From Iris pallida (lineage: Eukaryota; Streptophyta; Magnoliopsida; Asparagales; Iridaceae), in the NCBI GenBank assembly GCA_029216955.1, contig JANAVB010004000.1, forward strand, positions 301,615-365,614: 64,000 bases of DNA, given 5' to 3'. A model generated the notes under the pieces. The model searched no databases and was not told the DNA's origin. It worked only from the letters and a program-made list of their open reading frames with translations. The stretch's first letter is position 1, and every line of letters begins with the position of its first letter. Positions 23,198-34,425 of this stretch are shown piece by piece. The translations under genes were made by a program, and so were the position numbers.

Positions 23198-25044
23198 CTA
23201 GCATGTGAAGGGCATTTCACCTACAAAAGAATTTATAGATGAAAACTTTGGTACCCATTTCTTGTAGGGTCCTAGAATGTTAGTTTTTGGCATCCATGCA
23301 CATATTTTCAAATCAACAAGCTTTCTAACTCTACATGAAGAAGAAATATGACCAATGGTGCCACAATAGTGACATCTAGCATGCTGAGTGTTGAAAGTCG
23401 AGTGATATGCAATATTGGTAGGTCTAGGTTTTCTAGTGTAAAAGAATGCATGTCTATTTGTCTTCTTGGGCAATGGTTTGGTCTGATTAGGTCTGACAGT
23501 ATTGGGTTTGACCGTATTTCGATGATGACACGTGTTAGGGTAGGAAGTAGCAACTTCAGACTGTTTTTCTATCCTAATTTCTAACTTTTTTGAGGTGTCA
23601 TATAACAAGCTATATTTATCAGTGAGTGCATTATTTCTAATAGTAGCTTGCTGGAGACTTGTCTTCTCTTTGATTAAGTCTTCCTCTAATTGGGTAATAG
23701 TCTTGTCCTTCTCTTCGGATAGTCTTTAGGTCTCGTGTAATAACAGTTTAACAGAAAAAATCTCACCTTCCTCACTAGAATAATTACTACTTCTAACCTC
23801 AGCTAGTAGGTCGATAAGTCTTCATATTTCACCTTTGTACTCTTTGAGTACCTTCTTAGACTTCTGATATTTACTATGCAGTCTTCTGTAATCCCCTAAG
23901 AGGTTAGTAAAGGCTTCTCCTAGTTACTCAAAGGTAAAATCATTATAAGTATCAAACAGGGGTTAGTGGTTACCTGATCATACACCATCAAGCATACATT
24001 TGTAGCGTCATCTGATTGCTCGTCTTCTGAGTCGCTAGCTTCACTTTCGTGCCATATGCTTGTATTGGCATATCTTCGGGACGTAGACTTCTTCAGGTAG
24101 CCGTTGTCACATTTGCTGTTCTTTCTGGTTGATGATGATGTTATTGGAAAGTCCTTCTTTATGTATTTTCTTCTTATAGCCATAACAAATAGGATCTTCA
24201 TCGTTGTTGTTGCTGTTGCTGTTGTTGTCCTTTGTTCTTTCGTTGAATCTCATGAACTTCTTAAATTTCTTACCATAAGAGCTTGATCCTCAGTGTCAGA
24301 GTCAGTGTCGTCGAAATCATCTTCTACATTTCTTCTATGTTGAGCCTTGAAAGCGATCGATTTCTCTGATTTCTTCTTTGGTGTAGCATCTTAAAAGTCT
24401 TGAAGTTCCAGCTCATGAGTGAGTATCTTACCCATGAGTGTTTCAAGAGACATTGTTGAGAGGTCGTTCTCTTCAATAATTGTTGTATCCTTTGGAATCC
24501 AATTTTTTGTGAGAGCTCGCAGCAGTTTATGAATCTTCTTATGGTTACTGTAATCTTTGCCAAATGATAATAGAGGATTTATAATATTCAGGAATCTCGT
24601 AAACATCTAGGTGACAGATTTATTTGGCTTCATCTTGAACGCCTCATACTCCTGAGTAAGTCTGTTGATCTTTGACTCCTTGACTTGTATTGTACCTTCA
24701 TGGGTTACTTCAAGAAGTTTCTACACTTTATTTGATGTTGTACAAGTAGACGCCCTGTTAAATTCAGTCATGTCTAAGGCACAAAATAAAGCGTTAATAG
24801 AACGTGCGTAAAGACTGGCATTTTTTTTCCTCGTCAGTATACTTATCATGCGGTTTTTCAACCAAAACATCTTCAATAAGAATACGAGAAGGCTTTTTGT
24901 AGCCATCAACAACTATAGACCATAAGTCAAAGTCAAGAGATTTAGGAAACTCATCCGTATTTTCTAATAGGTATAATTTGTACCGTCAAACCGAGGAGGT
25001 CTGTTTGTGGCTTGGCCTTTACTTGTGAACTTTACAGTTGCCAT
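23198..25044 (-). pseudogene. Sirevirus gag (broken)
   Basis: Starts at ATG 25044 with MATVKFTSKGQATNRPPRFDG, the usual Copia gag opening, but is closed by a stop within 30 codons. Successive frames carry the rest, including a run at 24606-24391 and the zinc knuckle CHYCGTIGHISSSC (C-x2-C-x4-H-x4-C) at about 23.33-23.38 kb. The length to the protease site, about 1.85 kb, is normal for a Sirevirus gag. Structural and RNA-binding protein of the particle; this copy is dead. Confidence 0.8.
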
Positions 25045-25124
25045 GTGATGTAATGTGATCTATGTAACAGTTAAGAATAGTAAAATTATAACTACAATTT
25101 TACCTTGCTTTACCTATATAACCC

Positions 25125-25136
25125 GCTCTGTTACCA
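25125..25136 (-). promoter_or_regulatory. Primer binding site of the Sirevirus, initiator-Met type
   Basis: Minus-strand TGGTAACAGAGC, one base from the canonical TGGTATCAGAGC, two bases inside the 5' LTR. Confidence 0.8.
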
Positions 25137-25138
25137 AT

Positions 25139-26214
25139 TGTAGGAACGAATTTGTAAAGCACAATACTCTAGAGGGGAGGTGAATAGAGTAGGCAGCGGA
25201 ATATAGCTAATTTAAAAAGTTAGTAGCAAGATCACAAAGAAATCTATATATCATAAGTATATAACTATAAAAGCAGAGATTAGAAAGCAAACCCAAAGAT
25301 GGCGATGTATACTGGCTTTCCTCCTATGAGGACTAGTTCAGTTGGATGAACTCTAGCTTCCAGTTGAATCCACCATTGGAAAATACCGTAAGTTTTCATA
25401 CGAAGTCCTTACAACTTCTACAAATGCGAGCTTTGATACGAAGTACTCGACCAACTTCAATTATGAAGAGTCTTTCTTCAATCAAGCCTCTGATTGCAAT
25501 CGCTCTGAAGCTTCTAGACCGTACCGCACTGGCAAATCGACTAGAGGATTGTAACTGGCTTAGGATTTGAAAATTAAAGCTTAGAACTCTTTGGAATAGA
25601 ACAATAGGCTTTAGAGATAAGAGATGAAAGTGAATGAGTGAATTGAAATGATCGAAATCTTTTTCTATTTATGATTTTTCCAAAGGCAGAACTCTGACAG
25701 AATTCGGGCAGAATTTGGACAGAACTCTATGAGAATATCTCGTTGGGATCCGTAACTACAGGAGACCAAGTTTTTAAACATTCGAAAAACAAACAGTCAC
25801 TAACCGAACTCTAGTCGAACTCGGGCCAAACTCTGGCCAAGTTCTGTCAGAGTTTAGTCAATGTTTTTGCAAATTGATTTTTGGTCTTTTTGAAATTCTT
25901 CTAAGCAGTTAGGAGCTTTTTGTAAATAGGGGCTGTTTTTTAAAACATATGATATTTTGAAAGCATTTTTAGGATAGCCTATTTGCCAGTACGACTCGGT
26001 GTACAATGTATTCCCAGACTCAATAAAACTAAAATTATATTGTATCAAGGAAATACAGACTCGAGTGGAAAAACATAGCTTCGGTCTTGAACAGATCGGA
26101 TAGCTATTCTCTGGCAGTGTCCAAGAGTCCAACATATCTTTAAGTAGCCCTTATATCGAGACAGAGTTTGATCAATTATTAAAATCAGGTTTGACCATGA
26201 CCAATGGGCCAATA
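25139..26214 (-). repeat. 5' LTR of the Sirevirus
   Basis: Minus-sense start TATTGGCCCATTGG at 26214 (from TGTTGG) and end TTCGTTCCTACA at 25139. Partner of 17064-18097. Confidence 0.85.
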
Positions 26215-26219
26215 CTCCT
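26215..26219. repeat. Right target site duplication of the Sirevirus (CTCCT)
   Basis: Exact match to 17059-17063. Confidence 0.8.
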
Positions 26220-27166
26220 GACTTCTAGCTTCTTCCAATACCGCGTCGTACGAAATTCTAAATTGTCTAGTAGTGTATGTTTTATGCTCATGTCTTAATC
26301 AATTATGAAATCTCTTAGCTCTCTCTTTCTCCATCGGTATCAATACCTCACTAAATCATCTCCTTCGACTAAATTCTACATCATACTCATCTACCGTCAT
26401 ATCCTCCTACTTGAGGTAGAGGAATTGATCATATAGTACATCACGAATAGTGGCTGGAAAGTACCCCTCGTTGAAGAGTTTATAAAATTCTTCCCAAGAC
26501 TGATTGGTACCCAAGTGTCTCTCCTCTACCTTCAACCAATGGTGGGCTTTGTCCTCGAGCAGTAAATCAATGGCGGTCATCTAATCCTCCTTACACAACT
26601 ATGACACCTTCAACAACTTTTTAGTGCTAATAAGCCACAAAGAGACTTCTAATGGACATTTAGTACCGTTGAAGTTCTTCGAGTTCCTTTGGATAAAATT
26701 TGGAATATTGCCTAAGTGTTATTAGGGCTCTGGTACAGCTGCTAGCACTGGGGCTGGTTGTGGAGATAGGGGCTTTTAGTGGGTCTATCATGTTTTGTCT
26801 CAATAACTCATTTTGCTGCCACTAAGCCTATAATAAGAAATAAAGGAACTGGATGGTCTCATCTCCATCGGTCAGAGGCATAGGCATCAGCAGTACAGTT
26901 TGAGGTAGGTTCTGATGAAGAGATGGAGGAATAGATCCTTTCTGGGGTTCTGAGTTCTGTTAATCAAGATGTCCTAACTAGGGTTTAGTGGGTTAGGGAT
27001 GCTGATGAGTAGATGGGGTTGTCTGATCTGGCTGAGATGTCTGTCCTTGCTGAAGAGGTATGGTTAGGGTTACTGTCAGTGGCTGCGAGGAAACTTTCTC
27101 CTCTTGGGCTGCCGAATCACCATTGGTGATGGCAAGAAGGGTAACACGACCGCTACTTAGATTCAT
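26215..27166 (-). pseudogene. F gag, N-terminal and capsid part (broken)
   Basis: ATG at 27166 opens MNLSSGRVTLLAITNGDS, then a Gln/Pro-rich linker ending in a stop near 26990. The capsid fold of the Retrotrans_gag family follows at about 26.70-26.30 kb: KNFNGTKCPLEVSLWL, then MTAIDLLLEDKAHHWLKVEE, SWEEFYKLFNEGYFP and FLYLK, a good match to Gypsy gag spacing, with about six in-frame stops. Cut at 26215 by the Sirevirus and continued at 17058. It precedes, in element order, the family 3' block at 15.7 kb; no pol seen. Confidence 0.7.
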
Positions 27167-27352
27167 TTTCTGGCACGAGATATAAGAATTTTATTAGAAC
27201 AATTTTAAGCTAGATGCAAATCAAGCAGTCAAATGAGAGTTCGAAGAGGAATCAAGGAAGGTGATCAAGCATGTGGATGAGATCATAACTCTAATCCTAA
27301 ATGCAGGCTCATATCAGTACAATTATCTAAGTAATAAGATATACTTTGACAT

Positions 27353-27368
27353 GTATGGGCTACCACCA
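27353..27368 (-). promoter_or_regulatory. Primer binding site of F, diverged tRNA-Ile type
   Basis: Minus-strand TGGTGGTAGCCCATAC, alignable to the tRNA-Ile complement TGGTGGCCCATGCAGG with a small shift; located 5 bases from the LTR end at 27374. Confidence 0.5.
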
Positions 27369-27373
27369 AAATA

Positions 27374-28353
27374 TGTAATGCCCCAGTCCCAATATACAAA
27401 GGACTAGGTATACGTAACATGCCAGCTGTATGTATATGAAGTATACTTTAATATATAAAAACTTTGTCTACATACATAAGCTGTAATATGATAAAATAAT
27501 CTTATTAATAAATAGTCTCAAGTGATTCTATATCTCATCCACAGAAGTAAATATAAGAAATAGTCCATCATAAATAATTAAACACTCAAAAGAAATGATA
27601 GCCGGATGGAGACAAATCCACTTCTAAGCTAGAATGTAAACGGAGTCCAACCTCCTAAAAATAAATGCAAGAAAGCAAGTACACAGAAGGTTCTAGCGCT
27701 ATCGGAAGGTAAGATCTCCTGGAAAGAAAACAAAGATGCTGACCCAAGTCCATACTCATGTGGGTAATCCTGATCGTCTACACCTGGAGAGATCACCAGG
27801 TCCTCAGAGGGACATAACAAGATACAAAAAATATGCCATATAAACTGAATAGAAAATATTCAACAATAATCCAGATTATAACATAGTTCAGTACCTTATC
27901 ATCGAAGCAATGAACGAAACCTACAACCAAACAAGGACAAGGTATGGTTCACTAGTTTGCGACAAAATACTGTTCTAAGCCATGATCATGTATAAATACA
28001 TAACCCATACAAAAAAGTACATATACCTAAACGGATAAAGGTCGCCTACCATTCTAAGTAGAATATGCATTTTGAGAACAATGCATGGTCGCATGACTAC
28101 CAGGTCAAGTCAAGAATAATAATAATATAGTACCTCAGCAGCGAGTCTAATACTATATACCATTCCTCAGTATTGAGTGAGTCTATAGCATATAGTTTAC
28201 CTGTCGTTCTTCAGTAGCGAGCGAGTCTACGATAGATACAAAGGAAGTCAAGTCTAATCGTGTTCTTCCTGTCCAATATCCTATATACTGCAACTAATAA
28301 CTGCTATGTCTTCTAATATGCAGCTCTATTAGCAGTTATTCCCTAACACACAT
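27374..28353 (-). repeat. 5' LTR of F, first part (U5 side)
   Basis: Reads TGTAATGCCCCAGTCCCAAT from 27374, as in LTRs A and B, and aligns with 9302-10140 through GCAGTTATTCCCTAACACA, where it stops at the C-D insertion. With 40498-42822 it makes about 3.3 kb, the length of LTR B. Confidence 0.8.
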
Positions 28354-28770
28354 TGTAAGCCCACTTCTCGAGTTTGCAAAAAAAAAATTTATTTTACTTT
28401 TAGTTTTAAATATTTTTCTAGTAGAAAAAATATTTTCATTTTTTTAACTCTATACAAGATATTTTTGGATGACAAAGGGATTTGTTAAATTATTTTGTAT
28501 ATTATAGAATTATTGATTTATTATTATCAACTATTATTTTACAAATTTGATATTTATACTTATAGAATTATTTGGTTTATTACTATCATTTATTTTAAAG
28601 ATTTGATTGTATAAATTATGTTTTAAATACTATTTGATAATGTTTAGATATTATTTCAAATGCATATTATAAATTTTATTTAGATTTGATCAAATCTAAG
28701 TTGTGATTTAAATCTATAGGGAAATTGATCATGAATCATATTCCTTCTCTAATTAGGAAAATCCCACTCC

Positions 28771-28779
28771 TATATAAAG
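28771..28779 (+). promoter_or_regulatory. TATA box of LTR C
   Basis: TATATAAAG in ACTCCTATATAAAGAGGAG, aligned with the TATA segments of LTRs D and A. Confidence 0.65.
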
Positions 28780-28958
28780 AGGAGTCTTCCTCTATTTTCC
28801 TTACTACCATAATTTTTCAATCACCACGATCATCATAGCCATCATCATGTCTGTATCGTGTCCATGTCTATATTCCTTTTTCTACTATTTCTATTATTAC
28901 AACTATATTATCAGTCATGTCCGACAATCTCGGACACGAATCCCAAATTTTCCTTGCC

Positions 28959-28963
28959 ATGTC
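28959..28963. repeat. Left target site duplication of E (ATGTC)
   Basis: ATGTC before the LTR start at 28964; repeated at 31250-31254. Confidence 0.85.
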
Positions 28964-30620
28964 TGTAGTGCCCCGTCCCTACATCGTGCCCCGTTCTCTG
29001 TCCACGGGGTGCGCGAGAAAGGAATACTGTCGCTATCGACTCAGTCGGGACCGATAGGTCGGGATCGATCGAACGGGAACGGTTGAATTAAGATCCATTC
29101 CACGTTATGGAATGGCTTCTTCGGAACCAAGTCCCATATTCAGCGGGTAGCGCCTCGAGGATTGACTCTGCGGCTGAGTCGGAAGAGACCTCCTGTTGCT
29201 CTATTTTTCACACCGCTTGTGCTGGTTTTGGCTTTGGTTTTCTGAATGCGTTTTCGTGAATGTTTTCGATGGTTTTCATGGCTTATATTTCGAACTCGCA
29301 TTTCCTATCGAATTTTTTACCTAATACAGTGTTCTAATCGGTTGCTTGTGCGATTTCAGGTAATCGTGTAGGCGACATCTAGCGCGGCCAACCAGTCTCT
29401 CACCTCAAGCAAAAACTCAAGGTAAGTGGCTGACCTCCTTCATCTCGACCCTCTATTTCAAAAATAAGAACTTGGGTAATGGTAATGAAATTGAATGATT
29501 CGCTTAAAAAATACAAGTCCTATGTTTGAGAAGAGAAAAGATGAGTTGTGTAGCAAAGAGATAGAATTATTTTAGGCCTGCAAAACAACCAAGTAAATGA
29601 ATCAATTTCATAACAAGCCCCCACGGTACCCCAAATATACCTTGTTAACCTATCAAGGTCATGGACAACTTGTCGACAAGGGTGATGGTTTCTTCGAGCG
29701 ACAAATCGGGACAACGGGACCGACTCGGCCTAGGAAGAAATAGGTTATATCCGAGCTGGGTATGAAGCAACCGGTAATACGGGGACTTGCATCGGAGCTC
29801 ACTACTTGCGTTGCAAGGGTTCCGTTTACCAGGCTATGTCCAGGATGGCTAGTTAATGCCAGTGACCTCCACATCAAACACTTGATATAAATTGTTATCA
29901 ACTAACAGGGAAGGTGATGTTAAGTTTTATGTCGTACGGCGTGCTTTGTCGAGGAAAATTTTGGTATAACTTGCTTGGTTTACATTTCATCAAAATGCTT
30001 CGTATGAAATTACCTAGGATGGTTAGAAAGATCACAAAAAACAAGTTGTACAAATTCTTTTATCTAAATTCTTGAACCAAATGAGAGCCTGGAAATTAAT
30101 TAGCCACTCGCCAGTATATGTTGATTGTACTGATCCTCGATCTCTCTACAGGTACGATAAATCAGGAGGAGCGTGCCGCGTGAAGGGACGCTACGCTCGT
30201 GTGTTTTGAAGCTTCGTCCGTGCGGTCGAAGCTTGGATCCAATCTCTTTTGAAGACTCCGCTATTGAAGGCCAGAAGACAGATAGAGCGACTTTCCGTCA
30301 TCCCAGGTGGTTTTGTAATACTGGTTGTAATCAAGAGATGAAATGTATGGAATGGGTATCTCGTCGAAGTTCATTTTATAATAGAGTCATTTTGTAAAAA
30401 GCCCGTGCGACACCCTTGTATCGAGTCTGTAAAATGATGTTCATTATCAATAAAGCTTGAGTTTCCTTCTCTATAATGTGTGTTTAATTTACTCTGTGTA
30501 TTCTCTTGTTGTTGTGTTTTGGATAACCTTATGACTATGCCTTGTGCGAGCGCAACTTAGGCTTGCACGGCATCACGCCCTGGGGGACGACTATCGATTC
30601 TACGAAATCAGGGCGTAACA
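28964..30620 (+). repeat. 5' LTR of E
   Basis: TGTAGTGCCCCGTCCC at the start, AAATCAGGGCGTAACA at the end. Unrelated to LTR C around it. Contains no TATA box that I can place with confidence. Confidence 0.8.
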
Positions 30621-30623
30621 TAT

Positions 30624-30635
30624 TGGTATCAGAGC
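30624..30635 (+). promoter_or_regulatory. Primer binding site of E, initiator-Met
   Basis: TGGTATCAGAGC, exact canonical plant initiator-Met site, three bases after the LTR. Confidence 0.9.
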
Positions 30636-30774
30636 ACGGCTTTACGTCCTTGGCCTCTAGTGTCGAGTTTCCAGTCTCAAATCGTTGGTCTCGTGTCGAT
30701 GAGATATGTCGTTCCATATGAGGGAGTCCGTAATAAGTTTTGTGACTAATGTATTTTACCTTCAAAATCGCAGA

Positions 30775-31163
30775 AGGTGCGGCGGTGAATGTGGTGGCGA
30801 ACGAAGAAAGTGCTTCGAGTGGCTAGAGTAGCTCGAGGCCCGGACCGTCTAATGATGCAATGGAAAGGATATTACGTATGCTGGAAGCACAATAACAACA
30901 AGCTCAGGAGAATCAACGTCTGAATGAGCAACATCGACAGGAGAGTCAACGCCTGAATGAGCAACATCGACGGGAGACGGAGGCACACCAGACTAAGTTC
31001 GAGGCCCGATTCGATGCACAATTCAAGTTACAGTAGAAGCAGCTTGATACTCTTCAGCAGATTGTCCAGACAGTAGTGGCCAACAACAATAACTCTGTGA
31101 CAATCCATGTCGTAACCGAACCTGCGGCAAGACAAAGTGAAGTCGAACCGGAGGTACCCGAGC
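30775..31163 (+). pseudogene. E gag N-terminal fragment
   Basis: A + strand frame with stops encodes a Gln/Glu-rich, coiled-coil-like stretch (AQENQRLNEQHRQESQRLNE and a second similar run) typical of the N-terminus of chromovirus gag proteins. The two NEQHR runs come from a 36-bp direct duplication at about 30.91-30.98 kb. It ends at the deletion junction into the 3' LTR relic. No capsid or zinc knuckle is left. Confidence 0.55.
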
Positions 31164-31249
31164 TTATGCCTTGTGCGAGCGCGACTTAGGCTTGCACGGC
31201 ATCACGCCCCGGGGGACGACTATCGATTCTACGAAATCGGGGCGTGACA
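31164..31249 (+). repeat. 3' LTR relic of E (last 85 bases)
   Basis: TATGCCTTGTGCGAGCG through GGGGCGTGACA repeats 30535-30620 with only a handful of differences. The junction lies at a short shared TATGCC word. Confidence 0.85.
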
Positions 31250-31254
31250 ATGTC
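31250..31254. repeat. Right target site duplication of E (ATGTC)
   Basis: Exact match to 28959-28963. Confidence 0.85.
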
Positions 31255-34200
31255 GAACAACCCCGACATAGCAAAATCCCTAAATTATAATCCCTAAACC
31301 TAACCCTAACCCTAATTTGATCGGGCATCGATCGGCCTCCCTGAACCCGACTTCCTCCTTCCATCGCCATGACCACATCACCTCCTCCCGACCTCGCCGA
31401 TAACTGGCTAAAAACCTGTCAATACAGCCCCTGTCTCCTCTACGCTACCAGCAGAGCAATACCAGCTGCTCCGTCCTATAGCCTATCGACCTATCCTCTT
31501 TGGAGTCGAACACCTTCCACCATAGCCCACCATCCGCTCCAGTCATTCCCCTGGCCGGAGAAGGCCCCGCCACTCTCCCGAGCCTCCGACTGTTTACCTC
31601 GAGCGCCTAGCAAGCCAGCACACCACCCTGTTCCCAACTCTGGTAAACCCCTCAGATCGTCGCCACCAACTCATTCACTACCGCCACCAACAACATAGCT
31701 CAACCACCAACCATCGCATCCACCCACACCATGAGCCACCACCATCCCCATCTATTTCCACAAAGACTCACCTGACTTTGATCCGGTCGACGTCGCCCGA
31801 TCTCGCCGATGACCACCGGCTCCTCCGCCTGCAGAACCCCTTACTGCTCGATATTGGCCGCTCGATTTCTAGCGCCACTTTCGTGCCAGCGCCAGTAGCG
31901 ACCGCTTCTGCACAGCGCCAAGCCTTCCCCACCCCCGTGCGTGAGCACCTCCGCCGGGACCACGCTCCATCAGGGCCGCTTGAGTCAGCACGAGGTGAGC
32001 TTTGCTTTTTCTTCCTCTTCCTCCTTCTTCTCTGAGATTTCTGGAGAAAGAGAATTTCTTTCCCATATGTTCCTTCTCTCTCCTTCCTTTCATTCTCTTT
32101 TCTTTTTTGTGTTTTATTTTTATGAGGGTTAAAGTGAATTAGAATTTGGGGCTTGGGCAGGGCCATATAAATGGAGATATTTTTTAGTATATAAGTATGT
32201 ATAGGTATTAGTATAGATTTTTTTAGGTATTATTCGATTAGTGACTAAGTACAGCATGATGTGTCTATACTAATTAAAGTCTTATTAATATTATTCATTG
32301 ATATTATTATTAATATTTTATCATTTATTTCATTACCTATACTATTAATGTTATTCTTACTATTATCAAATATATATAGATTAATATTGCTAAATTATAT
32401 TTGTAACAAAATATAGTTTTGGGCTTGGCCCTATATGTACCGGCTCTCTTTCGATGCGAATTGGTCGTCCGTGCATAGACCCATGCGTTCTCCGGTGCAG
32501 CTCCCGTGCCTCCTTCCTCGGTCAGCCGATCGGCACTTCACCCCTCCGGTAGGTGCCACTGCCTCTCTCTCCTTACCACTCATCTCTCTCTCTACGAAAC
32601 TTTCCCTCTTCTTCTTGGTTATGTTCCCACTCTTTCTTTCTTTTTATGTAAGTGTTCGTTTGGTTTTATTCCTTTGAAGAAACCAACCTACAGTTATAAG
32701 TATGTTATTAGGAAAATGCTAAGTTTACAATGTAAAGCCCATGTTATTATCAGTATTATTTACTATTCTTATTATTATTATTTACTAAGTTCACAGTAGG
32801 AGTAATTTGGTATTCTAGTATCATTTAAAAATTATTAGAAGTTTTATTATTATTTGTTACTATTGTTTAGTTTATTTTTATTAACAAAAAGTAAGTTTTT
32901 CTTTCAGTTAGTTATAAAATCTAAAATAATTTTTTATCTATTCAAATAGTTCTTCAAAAGTATTTTGATCCATAAAATGTTGCTTACTGATTATAAAATA
33001 ATTTCTAGTATTTTTGAAAATTTATTAAATTAATAAGATATATTTTTCAGCTATAAAGTTATTTTGACAACTTAGAACGAATTTGATTTTTTTCAAAATA
33101 TTTTTACTAAAATTCATTTACTACAAAAATGTAGTTTCCAAATAAATGTAGATATTTTCAAAAGATAAGTATGAGTATTTCTCCCTATGAATTCTCTTTG
33201 ATTATCAAAAGTTGCTTATGACTAATCGTGCTTGCCTATTTTCTCGCGACTTCGGACCTATACACATCGACCATGGCTTTTTGGACTATTGAGACTTGTC
33301 AGAACACCGCACAATATTCGACGGCACACCATACAAGATACCTTGCCTTATTTATTGTTTATAATTAGTTGCATGTTCTTTATTTGATTACTGCATATTT
33401 ATTTTCTGTTTATTTTCAGTTGGATCCATGACTTGTTGTTTATAGTTACTTTATTTTGCTTTCAATTACTTTTCTTGTTTGTATTTTAATATACATGTGG
33501 ACCTAGTTTTAGCGGACTACCTTTTGTCAGTGACCCTTGGGAGGGTGAAGACAGTTAGATATATGGGCTACCCAAATCCAAAAGCTGTAGTAACTGCGTA
33601 CTATGGTAGTCGTGTCGCGACAGTCACTAGCCTCGAGCTATGTGGACTGATGGATCACGTGGGCCGCTAGCCTCGAGTTATGCCGGCTGATAGTATTTGT
33701 ACTTGACGAGTGTGTGTCGTGAGTTATGAGTTAGTCTTGGAGGAGTCAACCTTCACCAGCCCATACATCGAAATGTCTTCTAAATTGCATACTAGAAAGG
33801 TTAGGAGACCTTAGTTAATGTCATGTCACACTTCGTTCTAGTCATGGCATGGGATAATGTCATCTCGCGGAATAGTATGCTATCCCTTGTCCTTGTTTGG
33901 TTGTAGAGGTAGTCTACTATTTCAAAGATGGGATATTTGTCCGTGTTGTGATTGGGACACTTTACTTTTACTTTATGACTTTATGACATACTTTATATTC
34001 AGTATTTATGGCATGTTCTTCCTGTATCTTGTTACGTCCCTCTAAGGACCTGGTGATCTCTCCAGGTATGTACCTTTGTGATGTTTCACAGGTGCTCTTG
34101 CCAAGGCCATGTTTTACTCTCTTCTTTCGAAGTAATTGCACTTGGAACACCTTTGCATCGCTCGACAAATTCATTTCTAATATATTTCTTCTCTTTTTAG

Positions 34201-34425
34201 TTGGTAGTGGATTTGTCTCCGCCAAACGATTTGTAAATGACAATTCATGAGTTGATTTATAAATTCTTTCTTCTTTATTTGTGGATGAGATTTGTATCGT
34301 AGTTTACTGTATTTTACAGCTTATGTATACATACGATGGTTCCATATATTGGATTTTACTTCGTATGTATGCAGCTGGCATGTCGATGTACTTAGTACTA
34401 AGTATTTTGGGACTGGGACATTACA

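Larger units (their letters stand above)
17064..26214 (-). mobile_element. Sirevirus-type Copia retrotransposon, complete outline, decayed
   Basis: 9.15-kb minus-strand element with exact CTCCT duplications, LTRs of 1.03 and 1.08 kb, an initiator-Met-type primer site, a G-rich polypurine tract, and Copia domain order gag, protease, integrase, RT, RNase H. A further ORF lies between RNase H and the 3' LTR, the position of the env-like or accessory ORF of plant Sireviruses. RT wording (FKLFQMDVKSAFLNGF, LKKALYSLKQAPRAWY) is typical of the SIRE/Maximus group. The two LTRs differ at roughly one base in ten over their first 150 bases, so the insertion is old. It lies inside F gag, same orientation as F. 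Confidence 0.9.
28964..31249 (+). mobile_element. Gypsy element E, deletion derivative
   Basis: 2.29-kb + strand insertion in LTR C with exact ATGTC duplications. It has a full 5' LTR (1657 bp), a canonical primer site, about 0.4 kb of gag leader and only the last 85 bases of the 3' LTR. The rest, including all of pol, was deleted after or during integration. The preserved outer ends and duplications show it entered as a normal element. Confidence 0.85.
28354..34425 (+). repeat. 5' LTR C, split by element E
   Basis: Starts TGTAAGCCCACTTC at 28354 and ends GGGACTGGGACATTACA at 34425; about 3.78 kb without E and its extra ATGTC. From 32.44 kb to the end it follows LTR D closely (for example TCGGTCAGCCGATCGGCACT against TCGGTCAGCCGATCGACACT), but its first part differs strongly from D, so U3 regions have diverged or been exchanged. 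TATA box TATATAAAG at 28771-28779. At 31278-31315, just after E, are telomere-like CCCTAAA/CCCTAA words. Small frames at 31.37-32.1 kb are leader sequence. Confidence 0.75.
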
